Shown in pieces: positions 44,344-52,603 of a stretch of 64,000 bases of DNA (position 1 is its first letter; each line of letters begins with the position of its first letter). The notes under the pieces are model-generated. The model did no database searches, was not told the DNA's origin, and was given only the letters and a program-made list of their open reading frames with translations. The position numbers and the translations under genes are program-made. This DNA is from Psychroflexus aurantiacus (GTDB taxonomy: Bacteria > Bacteroidota > Bacteroidia > Flavobacteriales > Flavobacteriaceae), in the NCBI RefSeq assembly GCF_010820555.1, contig NZ_JAAIKD010000002.1:186001-250000 (forward strand), written 5' to 3'.

Positions 44344-45297
44344 TTGAATGAACTTATTTTAGAACTCTCAGAAATCAATCCAAGAGAATTTTTTGGAAAC
44401 AACAATGTGAATATTGAACTTGTTAAGAAATATTACCCGCAGCTTAAGCTTGTAGCGAGAGGAAATAAGATAAAAGTCTTTGGTGATGAAGAGCGCCTTG
44501 AAGAATTTGAGCAGCGGTTCCTGATGCTGACAGATCATTTTTCTAAATTCAATTCTCTGGACGAAAATGCCATTGAAAGGATACTGACCAGTCAGTCCAA
44601 AGCAGATTACGATGCGCCCATTTCTTCCGGAGCCGTTTTAGTCCACGGCGTAGGAGGGAGGCTCATCAAGGCACAAACCGCCAATCAGCGTAAACTGGTA
44701 GAACAGATGAATACCAACGACATGGTGTTTGCTATTGGTCCTGCAGGTACCGGTAAAACCTATACGGGTGTTGCTCTGGCTGTGCAGGCATTAAAAAACA
44801 AACAGGTTCGCAGAATCATTCTCACGCGTCCCGCAGTAGAAGCAGGGGAGAACTTAGGCTTTTTACCGGGCGATTTGAGGGAAAAATTAGATCCCTACAT
44901 GCAGCCGCTTTACGATGCCTTACGCGATATGATTGCGCCGGAGAAGCTGGAAAGTTACATCGAAAAAGGAACCATTCAGATCGCTCCGCTGGCTTTTATG
45001 CGAGGAAGAACCTTAGATAATGCCTTTGTGATACTGGATGAAGCCCAAAACACCACGCATCCCCAGATGAAAATGTTCCTGACAAGAATGGGTAAAAATG
45101 CCAAATTCATGATTACCGGAGATCCGGGTCAGGTTGATTTGCCAAAACGCGCCATTTCAGGCCTTAAAGAAGCCCTCCTGGTTTTAAAGGATATCAAAGG
45201 AATTGGTATGATTTATCTGGATGATAAAGATGTGATTCGCCACCGACTCGTTAAAAAAGTAATTTCAGCTTATAAAGCTATAGAAAATCAGGATTAA
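44344..45297 (+). CDS. phoH: PhoH-like ATPase
   Basis: Cytoplasmic NTPase of the PhoH family, linked to RNA metabolism. The likely start is TTG at 44344 (Met-Asn-Glu-Leu), giving 317 residues; the in-frame TTG at 44302 is inside the -7 box. Walker A GPAGTGKT is at 132-139 and Walker B is VILDEAQN near 230. The N-terminal 70 residues form the KH-like domain seen in the family. purC follows after 3 bases. No Met start exists in frame before residue 62, which supports the TTG. Confidence 0.9.
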   Translation: MNELILELSEINPREFFGNNNVNIELVKKYYPQLKLVARGNKIKVFGDEERLEEFEQRFLMLTDHFSKFNSLDENAIERILTSQSKADYDAPISSGAVLVHGVGGRLIKAQTANQRKLVEQMNTNDMVFAIGPAGTGKTYTGVALAVQALKNKQVRRIILTRPAVEAGENLGFLPGDLREKLDPYMQPLYDALRDMIAPEKLESYIEKGTIQIAPLAFMRGRTLDNAFVILDEAQNTTHPQMKMFLTRMGKNAKFMITGDPGQVDLPKRAISGLKEALLVLKDIKGIGMIYLDDKDVIRHRLVKKVISAYKAIENQD

Positions 45298-45300
45298 GTT

Positions 45301-46251
45301 ATGCGTGCTACACTTTTATCAACACAGTTTCAACTTCCCGGCCAAGAGGATTTTTACAAAGGCAAAGTCAGGGAAGTCTATTCGCTTAAAAATAATACAA
45401 TCGTAATCGTTGCTACAGATCGGCTGAGTGCTTTCGATGTGGTTTTGCCACAAGGCATCCCGTATAAAGGTCAGATTTTAAATGAAATCGCTTCCGAAAT
45501 GCTTCATGCAACCGAGGACCTTGTTCCCAACTGGCTGGAAGCGGTTCCAGATCCCAATGTGAGCGTCGGTGTAAAATGCGAACCCTTTAAAGTGGAAATG
45601 GTGGTAAGAAATTACCTGGTTGGCCATGCCGCCAGGGAATATTTTGCCGGTAAACGCGAACTTTGTGGGGTAGAATTCAAAGAAGGCTTAAAACTGAACG
45701 ACAAGTTTGATGCCCCTATCATCACCCCAACAACCAAAGCAGAGCAGGGCGACCATGATCAGGATATTTCCAGAGAAGAAATCCTCAACCAGGGGATTGT
45801 AAGCCAGACCGATTACGAGATTTTGGAAGATTATGCGCTCAAATTATTTCAACGGGGAACTGAACTTGCTGATAAAAGAGGCCTGTTGTTGGTGGATACC
45901 AAATACGAATTTGGTAAAACTCCGGAGGGTAAGATTGTAGTCATTGATGAAATTCATACGCCTGATTCTTCACGGTATTTCTACAAAGAAGGCTATGAGG
46001 AACGACAAGCTAAAGGTGAAAAGCAAAAGCAATTGTCCAAAGAATTTGTCAGAGAATGGCTCATGGCAAACGGGTTCCAGGGAAAAGAAGGACAAAAAAT
46101 CCCGGAGCTAACCCCCGAAGTGGTAAATTCCATAAGCGAAAGATATATCGAGCTCTATGAGAAAATCACCGGAAAAAGCTTTCAAAAAGCAGATGTGGAA
46201 TCCATAGAAACCCGAATTTTGAGCAATATTGAGGGCTATTTGAAGCGCTAA
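45301..46251 (+). CDS. purC: phosphoribosylaminoimidazole-succinocarboxamide synthase
   Basis: Adds aspartate to CAIR in purine synthesis. 316 residues, the long bacterial and yeast-like form rather than the 237-residue E. coli form. Landmarks: KGKVREVY at 21-28, DRLSAFDV near 42-49, [10 protein letters not shown], and VDTKYEFG...[10 protein letters not shown]. It follows phoH by 3 bases, and its TAA shares bases with the stop of the oppositely oriented DUF4174 gene. Confidence 0.96.
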   Translation: MRATLLSTQFQLPGQEDFYKGKVREVYSLKNNTIVIVATDRLSAFDVVLPQGIPYKGQILNEIASEMLHATEDLVPNWLEAVPDPNVSVGVKCEPFKVEMVVRNYLVGHAAREYFAGKRELCGVEFKEGLKLNDKFDAPIITPTTKAEQGDHDQDISREEILNQGIVSQTDYEILEDYALKLFQRGTELADKRGLLLVDTKYEFGKTPEGKIVVIDEIHTPDSSRYFYKEGYEERQAKGEKQKQLSKEFVREWLMANGFQGKEGQKIPELTPEVVNSISERYIELYEKITGKSFQKADVESIETRILSNIEGYLKR

Positions 46252-46649
46252 TTTTTTCTCATTTCGGCTTTTCGCATAGGCATGTCATCTACGATTTCAA
46301 AAATTTGCTCAGGCTGTACCAGACTTCTAAAGGTTTGTTTTACGGTTTTGTCCAGGCCTATTAAATACACCTGAAGAGTTGCGCCAACTGTATAATTCGC
46401 CTTGTTTTCTTCAATAAAAGCTTTGCTTTTTTCACTAGGATTAAAAACGGCTTCCATTTCGCCGTCTATCACTGTAAAAATAGCCAGCCTTCTTTCTTCT
46501 AATTCACCGGTCTTTTCCTTCAAAGTATCGATTTGTCGTTTTACGTCTCCCGTAAATTCTGAATCGGCAATAACAATAATACGCCTGTCGTTAAATCCCT
46601 GTGGTATATTCATAAGACTCATAAAAACTATAAATAAGACTGGTTTCAT
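46248..46649 (-). CDS. DUF4174 protein, exported
   Basis: 133 residues with an N-terminal hydrophobic signal (about 1-16) and a single thioredoxin-like DUF4174 domain (IIVIAD, then DGEMEAVF). No redox Cys pair is present, so disulfide chemistry is unlikely. It lies two bases after the sigma-factor gene as last gene of its operon. Confidence 0.78.
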   Translation of the reverse strand: MKPVLFIVFMSLMNIPQGFNDRRIIVIADSEFTGDVKRQIDTLKEKTGELEERRLAIFTVIDGEMEAVFNPSEKSKAFIEENKANYTVGATLQVYLIGLDKTVKQTFRSLVQPEQIFEIVDDMPMRKAEMRKN

Positions 46650-46651
46650 GA

Positions 46652-47206
46652 TTATTTCTGTTTCTGATTGATGATTTCAGCCAGAAGTTTTTTGGCTCTC
46701 AGCAATCTTACTTTTACGTTGGTGATGGGTTGTTCTGTCCGGACGGCGATTTCTTTATAGCTCATCTCCTTAAAGAAACGCAGTTCAATCACTTCTCTGT
46801 AATGCGGTTGCAATTCTTTGATTTGCCTTAAAAGATTGCTTAGGTTTTGTTCGTTTATGATTTTGTCTTCAACGGTAGGTTCGGCATCTGCGATTTGAGA
46901 GACTTTTCTGGAATCGATTTCAGATGTTTTTAGCCTTTGTTTCCGGGTCAGATCGATGTGGATGTTTTTTGAAATGGTCATTAACCAGGTCTTGAATTTA
47001 AAACTCTCTTCGTAGGTCTCTATCCTGTCAAAGGCTCTGGCAAAGGTTTGAACCGTAATCTCTTCAGCCTCATAGGTGTCATTGGTGCGTTTCAACTGAA
47101 ATCTGTAGACATCCTCCCAGAAATGATTCAACAAAGCCCTGAAGGCTTTTTGATCTGCTTGTTTTGCCTTATTGATAAGTGCTGTTACGTCTGGTTTTAC
47201 TGCCAC
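46652..47206 (-). CDS. ECF-type RNA polymerase sigma factor
   Basis: 184-residue sigma-70 family factor with region 2 (about 20-95, EEITVQTFARAFDRI) and region 4 (about 125-180, LRFFKEMSYKEIAVRTEQPITNVKVRLLRAKK). No region 1 or 3, as in ECF factors. It overlaps the end of the glycosyltransferase gene by 10 bases. No anti-sigma factor with a zinc motif is seen next to it, which is unusual for ECF systems; the membrane proteins of the same operon may take part in control. Confidence 0.9.
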   Translation of the reverse strand: MAVKPDVTALINKAKQADQKAFRALLNHFWEDVYRFQLKRTNDTYEAEEITVQTFARAFDRIETYEESFKFKTWLMTISKNIHIDLTRKQRLKTSEIDSRKVSQIADAEPTVEDKIINEQNLSNLLRQIKELQPHYREVIELRFFKEMSYKEIAVRTEQPITNVKVRLLRAKKLLAEIINQKQK

Positions 47207-48297
47207 GATTGCTGTTTTTTAAATTTACCACCTATGCCTAGACCGAGTTGTAAAAAAAGTAAACACGCTTCTAAGATAGGCCATATAAATAAAACAGGTT
47301 TTGAGGCTTTCAAAATCTTAGCATAAATCCCTATGAAAATACTTTTTATCAACAGAGTTGCTGCGAAAACTCCCAGAGCAATCCCTGAAAATCGGCTGAA
47401 GAGCAGGATCAGAAAACTTACCCAGAATAGGGCATGAGAAACATGATACAAGCCTAAAAATAACTGATGGGAAGACCTGTAATGATAGGCTGTAGTATAG
47501 TGTCTTAGCTTCTGTCTCCACCAGGACTTCCAGTCCGTTTTTGGTTGGCTAAGCACAAAACTATCGGCGTTAAGACTTACTGTAATTCCAGAGAGGTCTT
47601 TCATATTCTGAATCAGCATATCATCATCTCCGGAAGTCAGATGCGTTTCGTTTTTAAAATTTTCGCTGTCCAGAAAAAGCCGTTTGCTGTACATCGCATT
47701 TCTGCCCACACTCATATAAGCTTTGTTTTCAATAGCTTTGGATAAGTATAAAACAGCGGTTTGTAAAGTCTCAAACTGTATGATGAAATTTAAAAACGAG
47801 GGGCAGTACAGATAGGGTGAATAACCCAGCACACAGGGTCTTGAGTTTGAAAGCTGAGAACTCATAATTGAAATCCAGTCCTTGCTGACGGGTCTGCAGT
47901 CGGCATCTGTCAATAAGATATGATCAAAGCGGGAAGCAAGAACCCCGGTCTTGAGGGCAGTTCGCTTAGAAGGAGATTCCTTTTGTTTAAGCTGAATTAA
48001 TTTTAGAGTCGTATAGCTTTCCTGAAGTTTTTGTATGATTTCTGAAGTTGAATCTGTAGAGGCATCATCTACGACGATGACTTCAAATTCGGGATAATTT
48101 TGATTTAAGACAAATTCCAGATGTTTGGAAAGATTTTCAGCCTCGTTTTTAGCACAGATAATGACACTCACAGGAAACGCTTTGTTTTCTGAATCCGAAG
48201 CCTGAGGCTTATGTTTAGATAATAAATGACTAATCTTTAAATGCTGAATCAGTATATAAAGGGTTGAAATTATGAAAAGAAGAAGAATGAATTTCAA
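47197..48297 (-). CDS. membrane-associated family 2 glycosyltransferase
   Basis: 366 residues: N-terminal helix (about 3-20), GT2 catalytic domain (about 40-270) with the nucleotide-binding VVDDAST, DAD-type metal motif in LTDADCRP, GDDD and the WWRQKLRH motif of processive or lipid-linked enzymes, then three or four C-terminal helices. Substrate unknown; probably sugar transfer to an envelope lipid or exopolysaccharide. The gene overlaps the sigma-factor gene. Confidence 0.87.
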   Translation of the reverse strand: MKFILLLFIISTLYILIQHLKISHLLSKHKPQASDSENKAFPVSVIICAKNEAENLSKHLEFVLNQNYPEFEVIVVDDASTDSTSEIIQKLQESYTTLKLIQLKQKESPSKRTALKTGVLASRFDHILLTDADCRPVSKDWISIMSSQLSNSRPCVLGYSPYLYCPSFLNFIIQFETLQTAVLYLSKAIENKAYMSVGRNAMYSKRLFLDSENFKNETHLTSGDDDMLIQNMKDLSGITVSLNADSFVLSQPKTDWKSWWRQKLRHYTTAYHYRSSHQLFLGLYHVSHALFWVSFLILLFSRFSGIALGVFAATLLIKSIFIGIYAKILKASKPVLFIWPILEACLLFLQLGLGIGGKFKKQQSWQ

Positions 48298-48316
48298 CCA
48301 TTACAAATTTAAAGTG

Positions 48317-48523
48317 TTATTTGGTTTTATCGACACCGCTGCAATCGGTCTGTTCATCCGGCATCTTTCCGCAAAAGCTACAGGATTCACCGGATTTGTT
48401 TAAAAAAGGACTTTGACTTGCACAGGTTCCTGCAAATTTACCATCTTTTTTACCCCAAATTTTTATAGCTATTCCTGCGACAGCTATACCTAAAAGTACG
48501 ATAGTTATCAGTAGTAATTTCAT
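48317..48523 (-). CDS. small Cys-rich membrane-anchored protein
   Basis: 68 residues: a hydrophobic helix (about 3-21), a basic KKDGK stretch, and a C-terminal domain with Cys34, Cys48, Cys51 and Cys61 (CSFC in the middle), which could bind zinc or iron or form disulfides. No function known. It starts directly after a -7 box and leads the operon with the glycosyltransferase, sigma factor and DUF4174 protein. Confidence 0.75.
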   Translation of the reverse strand: MKLLLITIVLLGIAVAGIAIKIWGKKDGKFAGTCASQSPFLNKSGESCSFCGKMPDEQTDCSGVDKTK

Positions 48524-48527
48524 ACCG

Positions 48528-48535
48528 CAAATTTA
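48528..48535 (-). promoter_or_regulatory. -7 box abutting the small Cys-rich protein gene
   Basis: Minus-strand TAAATTTG, 4 bases before the ATG at 48523; another leaderless arrangement. Confidence 0.55.
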
Positions 48536-48608
48536 ATAAAAGTCGACCGAAACCAAGTGAAATTGGAATTTTATCTTGATTTTTTAACGTAAACCTGGAA
48601 CCTGAGGT

Positions 48609-49622
48609 TTAAAACACATTGACTTCAGTCTCCAAATCGATGTTGAATTTACGCTTCACCTCTTTTTGCACACGTTTTGCTACGTTTTCAATCTCTTTCC
48701 CGCTAGCGCTTCCATAATTTACCAAAACCAAAGCCTGTTTGGTATGAACACCTGCATCTCCTTTTCGATAGCCTTTGAGACCGGCTTTTTCAATAAGCCA
48801 GCCCGCCGGAATTTTAACAGCGTTTTCGTCTATTTCATAATAAGGAACATCGGGATAATCGTTTTGAATAGCGTTTAAGCTGCTATGATCCAAGATTGGG
48901 TTTTTAAAAAAACTTCCGCTATTGCCTATTTCCTTAGGATTGGGGAGTTTGGATTCCCGAATAGCTATGACTGCTTTGGAGACCTCCTGTATGGTCGGAG
49001 AAGTGATTCCTTTAGCATCGAGTTCGGTTTTGATGGAACCGTAATCTATATGAAGCTGGTGGTTGTTTTTGGATAATTTGAAAACAACACTGGTGATGAT
49101 AAACTGATTCTTGAACTTTGATTTGAAAATAGAATCCCTATACCCAAAGAGACAATCTTTGGTATAAAATCTTTTCCTGGAAAGGCTTTGTCTATTGATG
49201 GTTTCACAATAGGCCATGACATCCTTAAGTTCGACACCATAGGCTCCGATGTTCTGGATTGGAGACGTGCCTACATTCCCGGGAATAAGCGATAAATTTT
49301 CCAGACCTCCGTAATTATGGTCTAAACAGTAATCGACAAAGTCGTGCCAGTTTTCACCTGCACAGGCTTTTATAAGCACATGATCTTCCTGGTCCTCGAT
49401 CACTTCAATGCCTTTAAGATTAATGTGTAGAACGGTTTTATTTATGTTTTGGGTGAGAAGCATATTGCTGCCTCCACCCAAAACAAATAATTCTGAAGCA
49501 TAAAAACGTTTCAATATTTCTAGAAGTTCCTCTTCGTTCTGAACCGATATAAATTGATGTGCATTCACATCTATTCCAAACGTATTGTAGGATTTTAAAG
49601 AGATATCTTTTTCAAGCTTCAT
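48609..49622 (-). CDS. murB: UDP-N-acetylmuramate dehydrogenase
   Basis: FAD-dependent reduction of enolpyruvyl-UDP-GlcNAc to UDP-MurNAc, step two of peptidoglycan precursor synthesis. 337 residues, type I length as in E. coli. FAD-binding LGGGSNML near 47-54, GENWHDFV, SLIPGNVGTSPIQNIGAYG near 112-130, and catalytic Ser in GNSGSFFKNP. The ATG immediately follows the aminotransferase stop, so the two are co-transcribed. Confidence 0.95.
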   Translation of the reverse strand: MKLEKDISLKSYNTFGIDVNAHQFISVQNEEELLEILKRFYASELFVLGGGSNMLLTQNINKTVLHINLKGIEVIEDQEDHVLIKACAGENWHDFVDYCLDHNYGGLENLSLIPGNVGTSPIQNIGAYGVELKDVMAYCETINRQSLSRKRFYTKDCLFGYRDSIFKSKFKNQFIITSVVFKLSKNNHQLHIDYGSIKTELDAKGITSPTIQEVSKAVIAIRESKLPNPKEIGNSGSFFKNPILDHSSLNAIQNDYPDVPYYEIDENAVKIPAGWLIEKAGLKGYRKGDAGVHTKQALVLVNYGSASGKEIENVAKRVQKEVKRKFNIDLETEVNVF

Positions 49623-50816
49623 TTATCTATTGTTATAAGCTTGTAGGGCCATTTTCAGAATAGAAACCGCTTTTAACAGGCTTTGTTTTTCCAAAACATA
49701 AGCAATCCGTATCTGATTGAGACCTGATCCCGGAGTTGAATAGAATCCAGCTGCAGGAGCTACCATAACGGTTTCGCCATTCACATCAAATTCTGATAAC
49801 AGCCACTTTGCAAAATCCTCAGTATCTTCTACCGGAAGCTCGACAACGCAGTAAAACGCACCTTTGGGTTTAGCCACTTTTACACCTTTGATATCCTCCA
49901 ATGCTTCGATAAGTGTATCTCTTCGCTCTTTATATTCCTCATTTACTTCCAGGAAATAATCATCGGTAGTGTCTAATGCCGCCTCACTAGCAATCTGTGC
50001 AAAGGTAGGAGGGCTCAATCTCGCCTGAGCGAACTTCATGGCCGTGACCATGAGTTCTTTATTTCTGGAAACCATACAGCCTATACGAGCTCCGCACATA
50101 CTGTAACGTTTAGAAACAGAATCTACCATGATCGCATGTTCTTTCAATTCAGGTAAGCTCATGATAGAATGGTGTTCTATCCCATCGTAGACAAATTCTC
50201 TGTAAACTTCATCCGCTACCAGAAACAAATCATGTTTCAATACCAGATCGGCTAATTTTTGAAGTTCGTCCTTAGTGTATAAATACCCGGTTGGATTACC
50301 TGGATTACATATGATTATGGCTTTAGTTCGCTCTGTGATCTTAGCTTCAAATTCGCTGATAGGAGGCAGCGCAAAATTATTCTCGAAGTGGGATTCCACA
50401 GGTTTTACCGTTACACCAGAGGCTACGGAAAAGCCGTTATAGTTGGCATAAAAAGGTTCGGGAATAATCACTTCATCTCCCGGATCTGTTATGCTTCCCA
50501 TGGTGAATAGCAATGCTTCAGATCCACCTGTGGTCACAATAAGTTCTTCGGGTCTGATATCAATTCCTTTTTTTACATAATACTTGGCTAGTTTTGTCTT
50601 GTAGGACTCAAACCCGGAAGAGGGGCTATAAGACAAAATGTCCAGATCGTTGGTCTTAACAGCATCCAGAGCTACTTTTGGGGTAGCAATGTCAGGTTGA
50701 CCGATATTTAAAAAATATATTTTTTTTCCTTCGTCTATTGCTTTGTCTGCAAAAGGAGCCAATTTTCTAATTGGAGATTCAGGCATTTCCAGGCCTTTAA
50801 AGGATATTTTTGGCAT
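49623..50816 (-). CDS. PLP-dependent aminotransferase, class I
   Basis: Fold-type I aminotransferase of the aspartate/tyrosine group, 397 residues. The PLP lysine is Lys236 in SVSKRYS, with NPGNPTGY, ADEVYREF and the substrate Arg in NQIRIAY. The exact amino acid pair is not fixed; aspartate aminotransferase is most likely. It precedes murB with no gap. Confidence 0.9.
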   Translation of the reverse strand: MPKISFKGLEMPESPIRKLAPFADKAIDEGKKIYFLNIGQPDIATPKVALDAVKTNDLDILSYSPSSGFESYKTKLAKYYVKKGIDIRPEELIVTTGGSEALLFTMGSITDPGDEVIIPEPFYANYNGFSVASGVTVKPVESHFENNFALPPISEFEAKITERTKAIIICNPGNPTGYLYTKDELQKLADLVLKHDLFLVADEVYREFVYDGIEHHSIMSLPELKEHAIMVDSVSKRYSMCGARIGCMVSRNKELMVTAMKFAQARLSPPTFAQIASEAALDTTDDYFLEVNEEYKERRDTLIEALEDIKGVKVAKPKGAFYCVVELPVEDTEDFAKWLLSEFDVNGETVMVAPAAGFYSTPGSGLNQIRIAYVLEKQSLLKAVSILKMALQAYNNR

Positions 50817-50831
50817 AATAAAAATTTTTTA

Positions 50832-50839
50832 CAAATGTG
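50832..50839 (-). promoter_or_regulatory. possible -7 box of the aminotransferase-murB operon
   Basis: Minus-strand CACATTTG, one mismatch from TAnnTTTG, 15 bases before the ATG; TTG lies 20 bases upstream of it. Confidence 0.4.
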
Positions 50840-50953
50840 GTGATTTTAAATAGTAACTGCAAGATTTGTAATGTTCAAAACCCTTTAAAAAAGGTCTAAA
50901 GACTTGCTAAAATAACTTTTGAAGTAGATTTTCGACTTATCTTTAGGCTTTAT

Positions 50954-52294
50954 ATGATGAAACCTGGATGGCTTATTTTTTTAATTCTAATGCTTTGTGG
51001 TTTTAATTCAATCTATTCTCAGAATCGGTTTGAATTTGATGCGCAGGAGAAAAGGGCTGTAACTTTAAAATTCGAATCTCTCAATAATTTGATTATCCTT
51101 CCCGCCATGCTTAACGGGGAATACATTAAATTTCTGGTGGATACCGGAGTCAATAAAACCAAGGTCTTTGCGCAACCCAAAGATTCAAGTCTTCTGGAAA
51201 ATGCAGAATATATCTCCATGCGAAGTCTAGGAAGTCCGGAGCCCGTAAAAGGCTATAAAACTCTGAATAATACTATCGATTTTGGTCCGATTACAGGTAA
51301 AAACCAGGAAGTGTATTATATCACCGATCCTCGCTTTGATCTGGCAGGTAAATTAGGTATCAATGTTCAGGGCATCATGGGCTATGAATTGTTTAAAGAC
51401 TTTATTATTCGGCTGAATTATGATAGTGAAAGCCTTAGGCTATATCAACGCGAAAAGTTTAACAGAAAACTGCGGCGATTTGATAAAATCGAATTTAGGC
51501 TTATCCGTAATAAACCTCATATTAAAAGCCCTATCAAATTTTTAAACGGTTCTGAAAAGGAGCTGGTGTTCCTTTTAGATACAGGATCCAGTGATGCGTT
51601 TTGGCTGTTCGAAGATGAAGATGTGCCCGTTCCCGAAAACGCTTTTACCGATTATGTAGGTTATGGACTCGAACTCGCTATAGAAGGGCAGCGAACTAAA
51701 TTTCAATCTGCCCAGATTGGCAACTATGAACTGCAACAGCCAAGGGTTGCTTATATAGATTCCCTCTCTTCCCAATTATTTACTGCGGACCGTTTTAAAG
51801 ATGGTATTATAGGTTCTGAGATTTTAAGAAGATTCGTCTGGTTTTTTGATTATGAGAGCCGAACTGTGTATCTAAAATCGAATCGTAATTTTGACGATAC
51901 TACCAATTATGACCGCAGCGGTTTAATTTTATTGTACGTGGGTGATGAAGTCACCAGGACAAGAGTGCCTATTATGGTGAGGGTGGATGAAGAAACTAAC
52001 TATAATTCCTTTAATCCGGAAAACCGTTTCGAGATTCGACTGCAAATAGCTAAGATTCTTAAAGTAGCTCAGATTCGGCCCAGGTCCCCAGCCGCAGGGA
52101 CTGATATTCAAATCGGGGATCGAATTCTTAAACTTAACGGAAAAACAGTAAATAAAATGTCACTGGAAGACATCAATACGTTATTGAGTAGCGAAGAAGG
52201 CAAGCTCATAAAAATCCAGCTTGAAAGAGCGGGTAAAGTTTTGAAGAGAGAACTGTTTTTGAGTTCTCAACTCAATGACATACCAGGCAATTAG
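50954..52294 (+). CDS. exported aspartyl protease family protein with PDZ domain
   Basis: 446 residues: signal peptide (about 1-22), two retropepsin-like half-domains each with its own DTG (Asp63 and Asp209), and a C-terminal PDZ domain (about 350-435, with GTDIQIGDRILKLNG). Two DTG motifs in one chain make a pepsin-like internal pair rather than a homodimeric retropepsin. Probably a periplasmic or surface protease; the substrate is unknown. It has a near-consensus -7 box (TATCTTTA) just before the start. Confidence 0.85.
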   Translation: MMKPGWLIFLILMLCGFNSIYSQNRFEFDAQEKRAVTLKFESLNNLIILPAMLNGEYIKFLVDTGVNKTKVFAQPKDSSLLENAEYISMRSLGSPEPVKGYKTLNNTIDFGPITGKNQEVYYITDPRFDLAGKLGINVQGIMGYELFKDFIIRLNYDSESLRLYQREKFNRKLRRFDKIEFRLIRNKPHIKSPIKFLNGSEKELVFLLDTGSSDAFWLFEDEDVPVPENAFTDYVGYGLELAIEGQRTKFQSAQIGNYELQQPRVAYIDSLSSQLFTADRFKDGIIGSEILRRFVWFFDYESRTVYLKSNRNFDDTTNYDRSGLILLYVGDEVTRTRVPIMVRVDEETNYNSFNPENRFEIRLQIAKILKVAQIRPRSPAAGTDIQIGDRILKLNGKTVNKMSLEDINTLLSSEEGKLIKIQLERAGKVLKRELFLSSQLNDIPGN

Positions 52295-52309
52295 TCCTTG
52301 ACTTCTCCG

Positions 52310-52417
52310 GTGTGTTTTTATGATTTAAATTTCTATTACGGAAGCTTGCTGAATGAAAAGAGAGCCTTAGCCTTGGACGATGTGCGTCAAATTCCAGAGG
52401 CTTATATGCAAAGCTAA
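52310..52417 (+). CDS. possible small ORF after the aspartyl protease gene
   Basis: A GTG-started frame of 35 codons ending at TAA 52415-52417. It is in the same frame as the protease and begins 15 bases after its TAG, so the protein would be a C-terminal extension by readthrough or a separate short peptide. The sequence reads like a normal peptide (SLLNEKRALALDDVRQ). No homolog is recognised. Confidence 0.25.
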   Translation: MCFYDLNFYYGSLLNEKRALALDDVRQIPEAYMQS

Positions 52418-52448
52418 AGCCCTTCTTTTTTGTTCAAAAGGAGTAAGG

Positions 52449-52486
52449 GGGTTGTCCTGGGAAAAAGCAGGACATCCCGTTTTTTT
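52449..52486 (+). terminator. terminator after the aspartyl protease gene
   Basis: Stem GTCCTG/CAGGAC extended by GGG/CCC across one mismatch, 8-base loop, followed by seven Ts. A weaker hairpin (CCCTT/AAGGG) stands directly upstream at 52420-52449. Confidence 0.75.
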
Positions 52487-52603
52487 CGCATCCTTTAGAT
52501 ATGCAGAGATTCCCAAGCCTAAAATTCGCTGCATATTCTAAATCTTAATTTTTTTAGTTTAAGGACTTATCAGTAATTTCGCCATTCAAAATAATTTCTA
52601 AGC

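Noticed and set aside
52420-52486. Two consecutive hairpins upstream of valS as a transcription attenuator with a leader peptide
   Set aside because: The two stems share only one base, so they are not mutually exclusive; the 35-codon frame before them is not rich in Val codons; and a valS promoter candidate lies after the hairpins. A simple terminator explains it.
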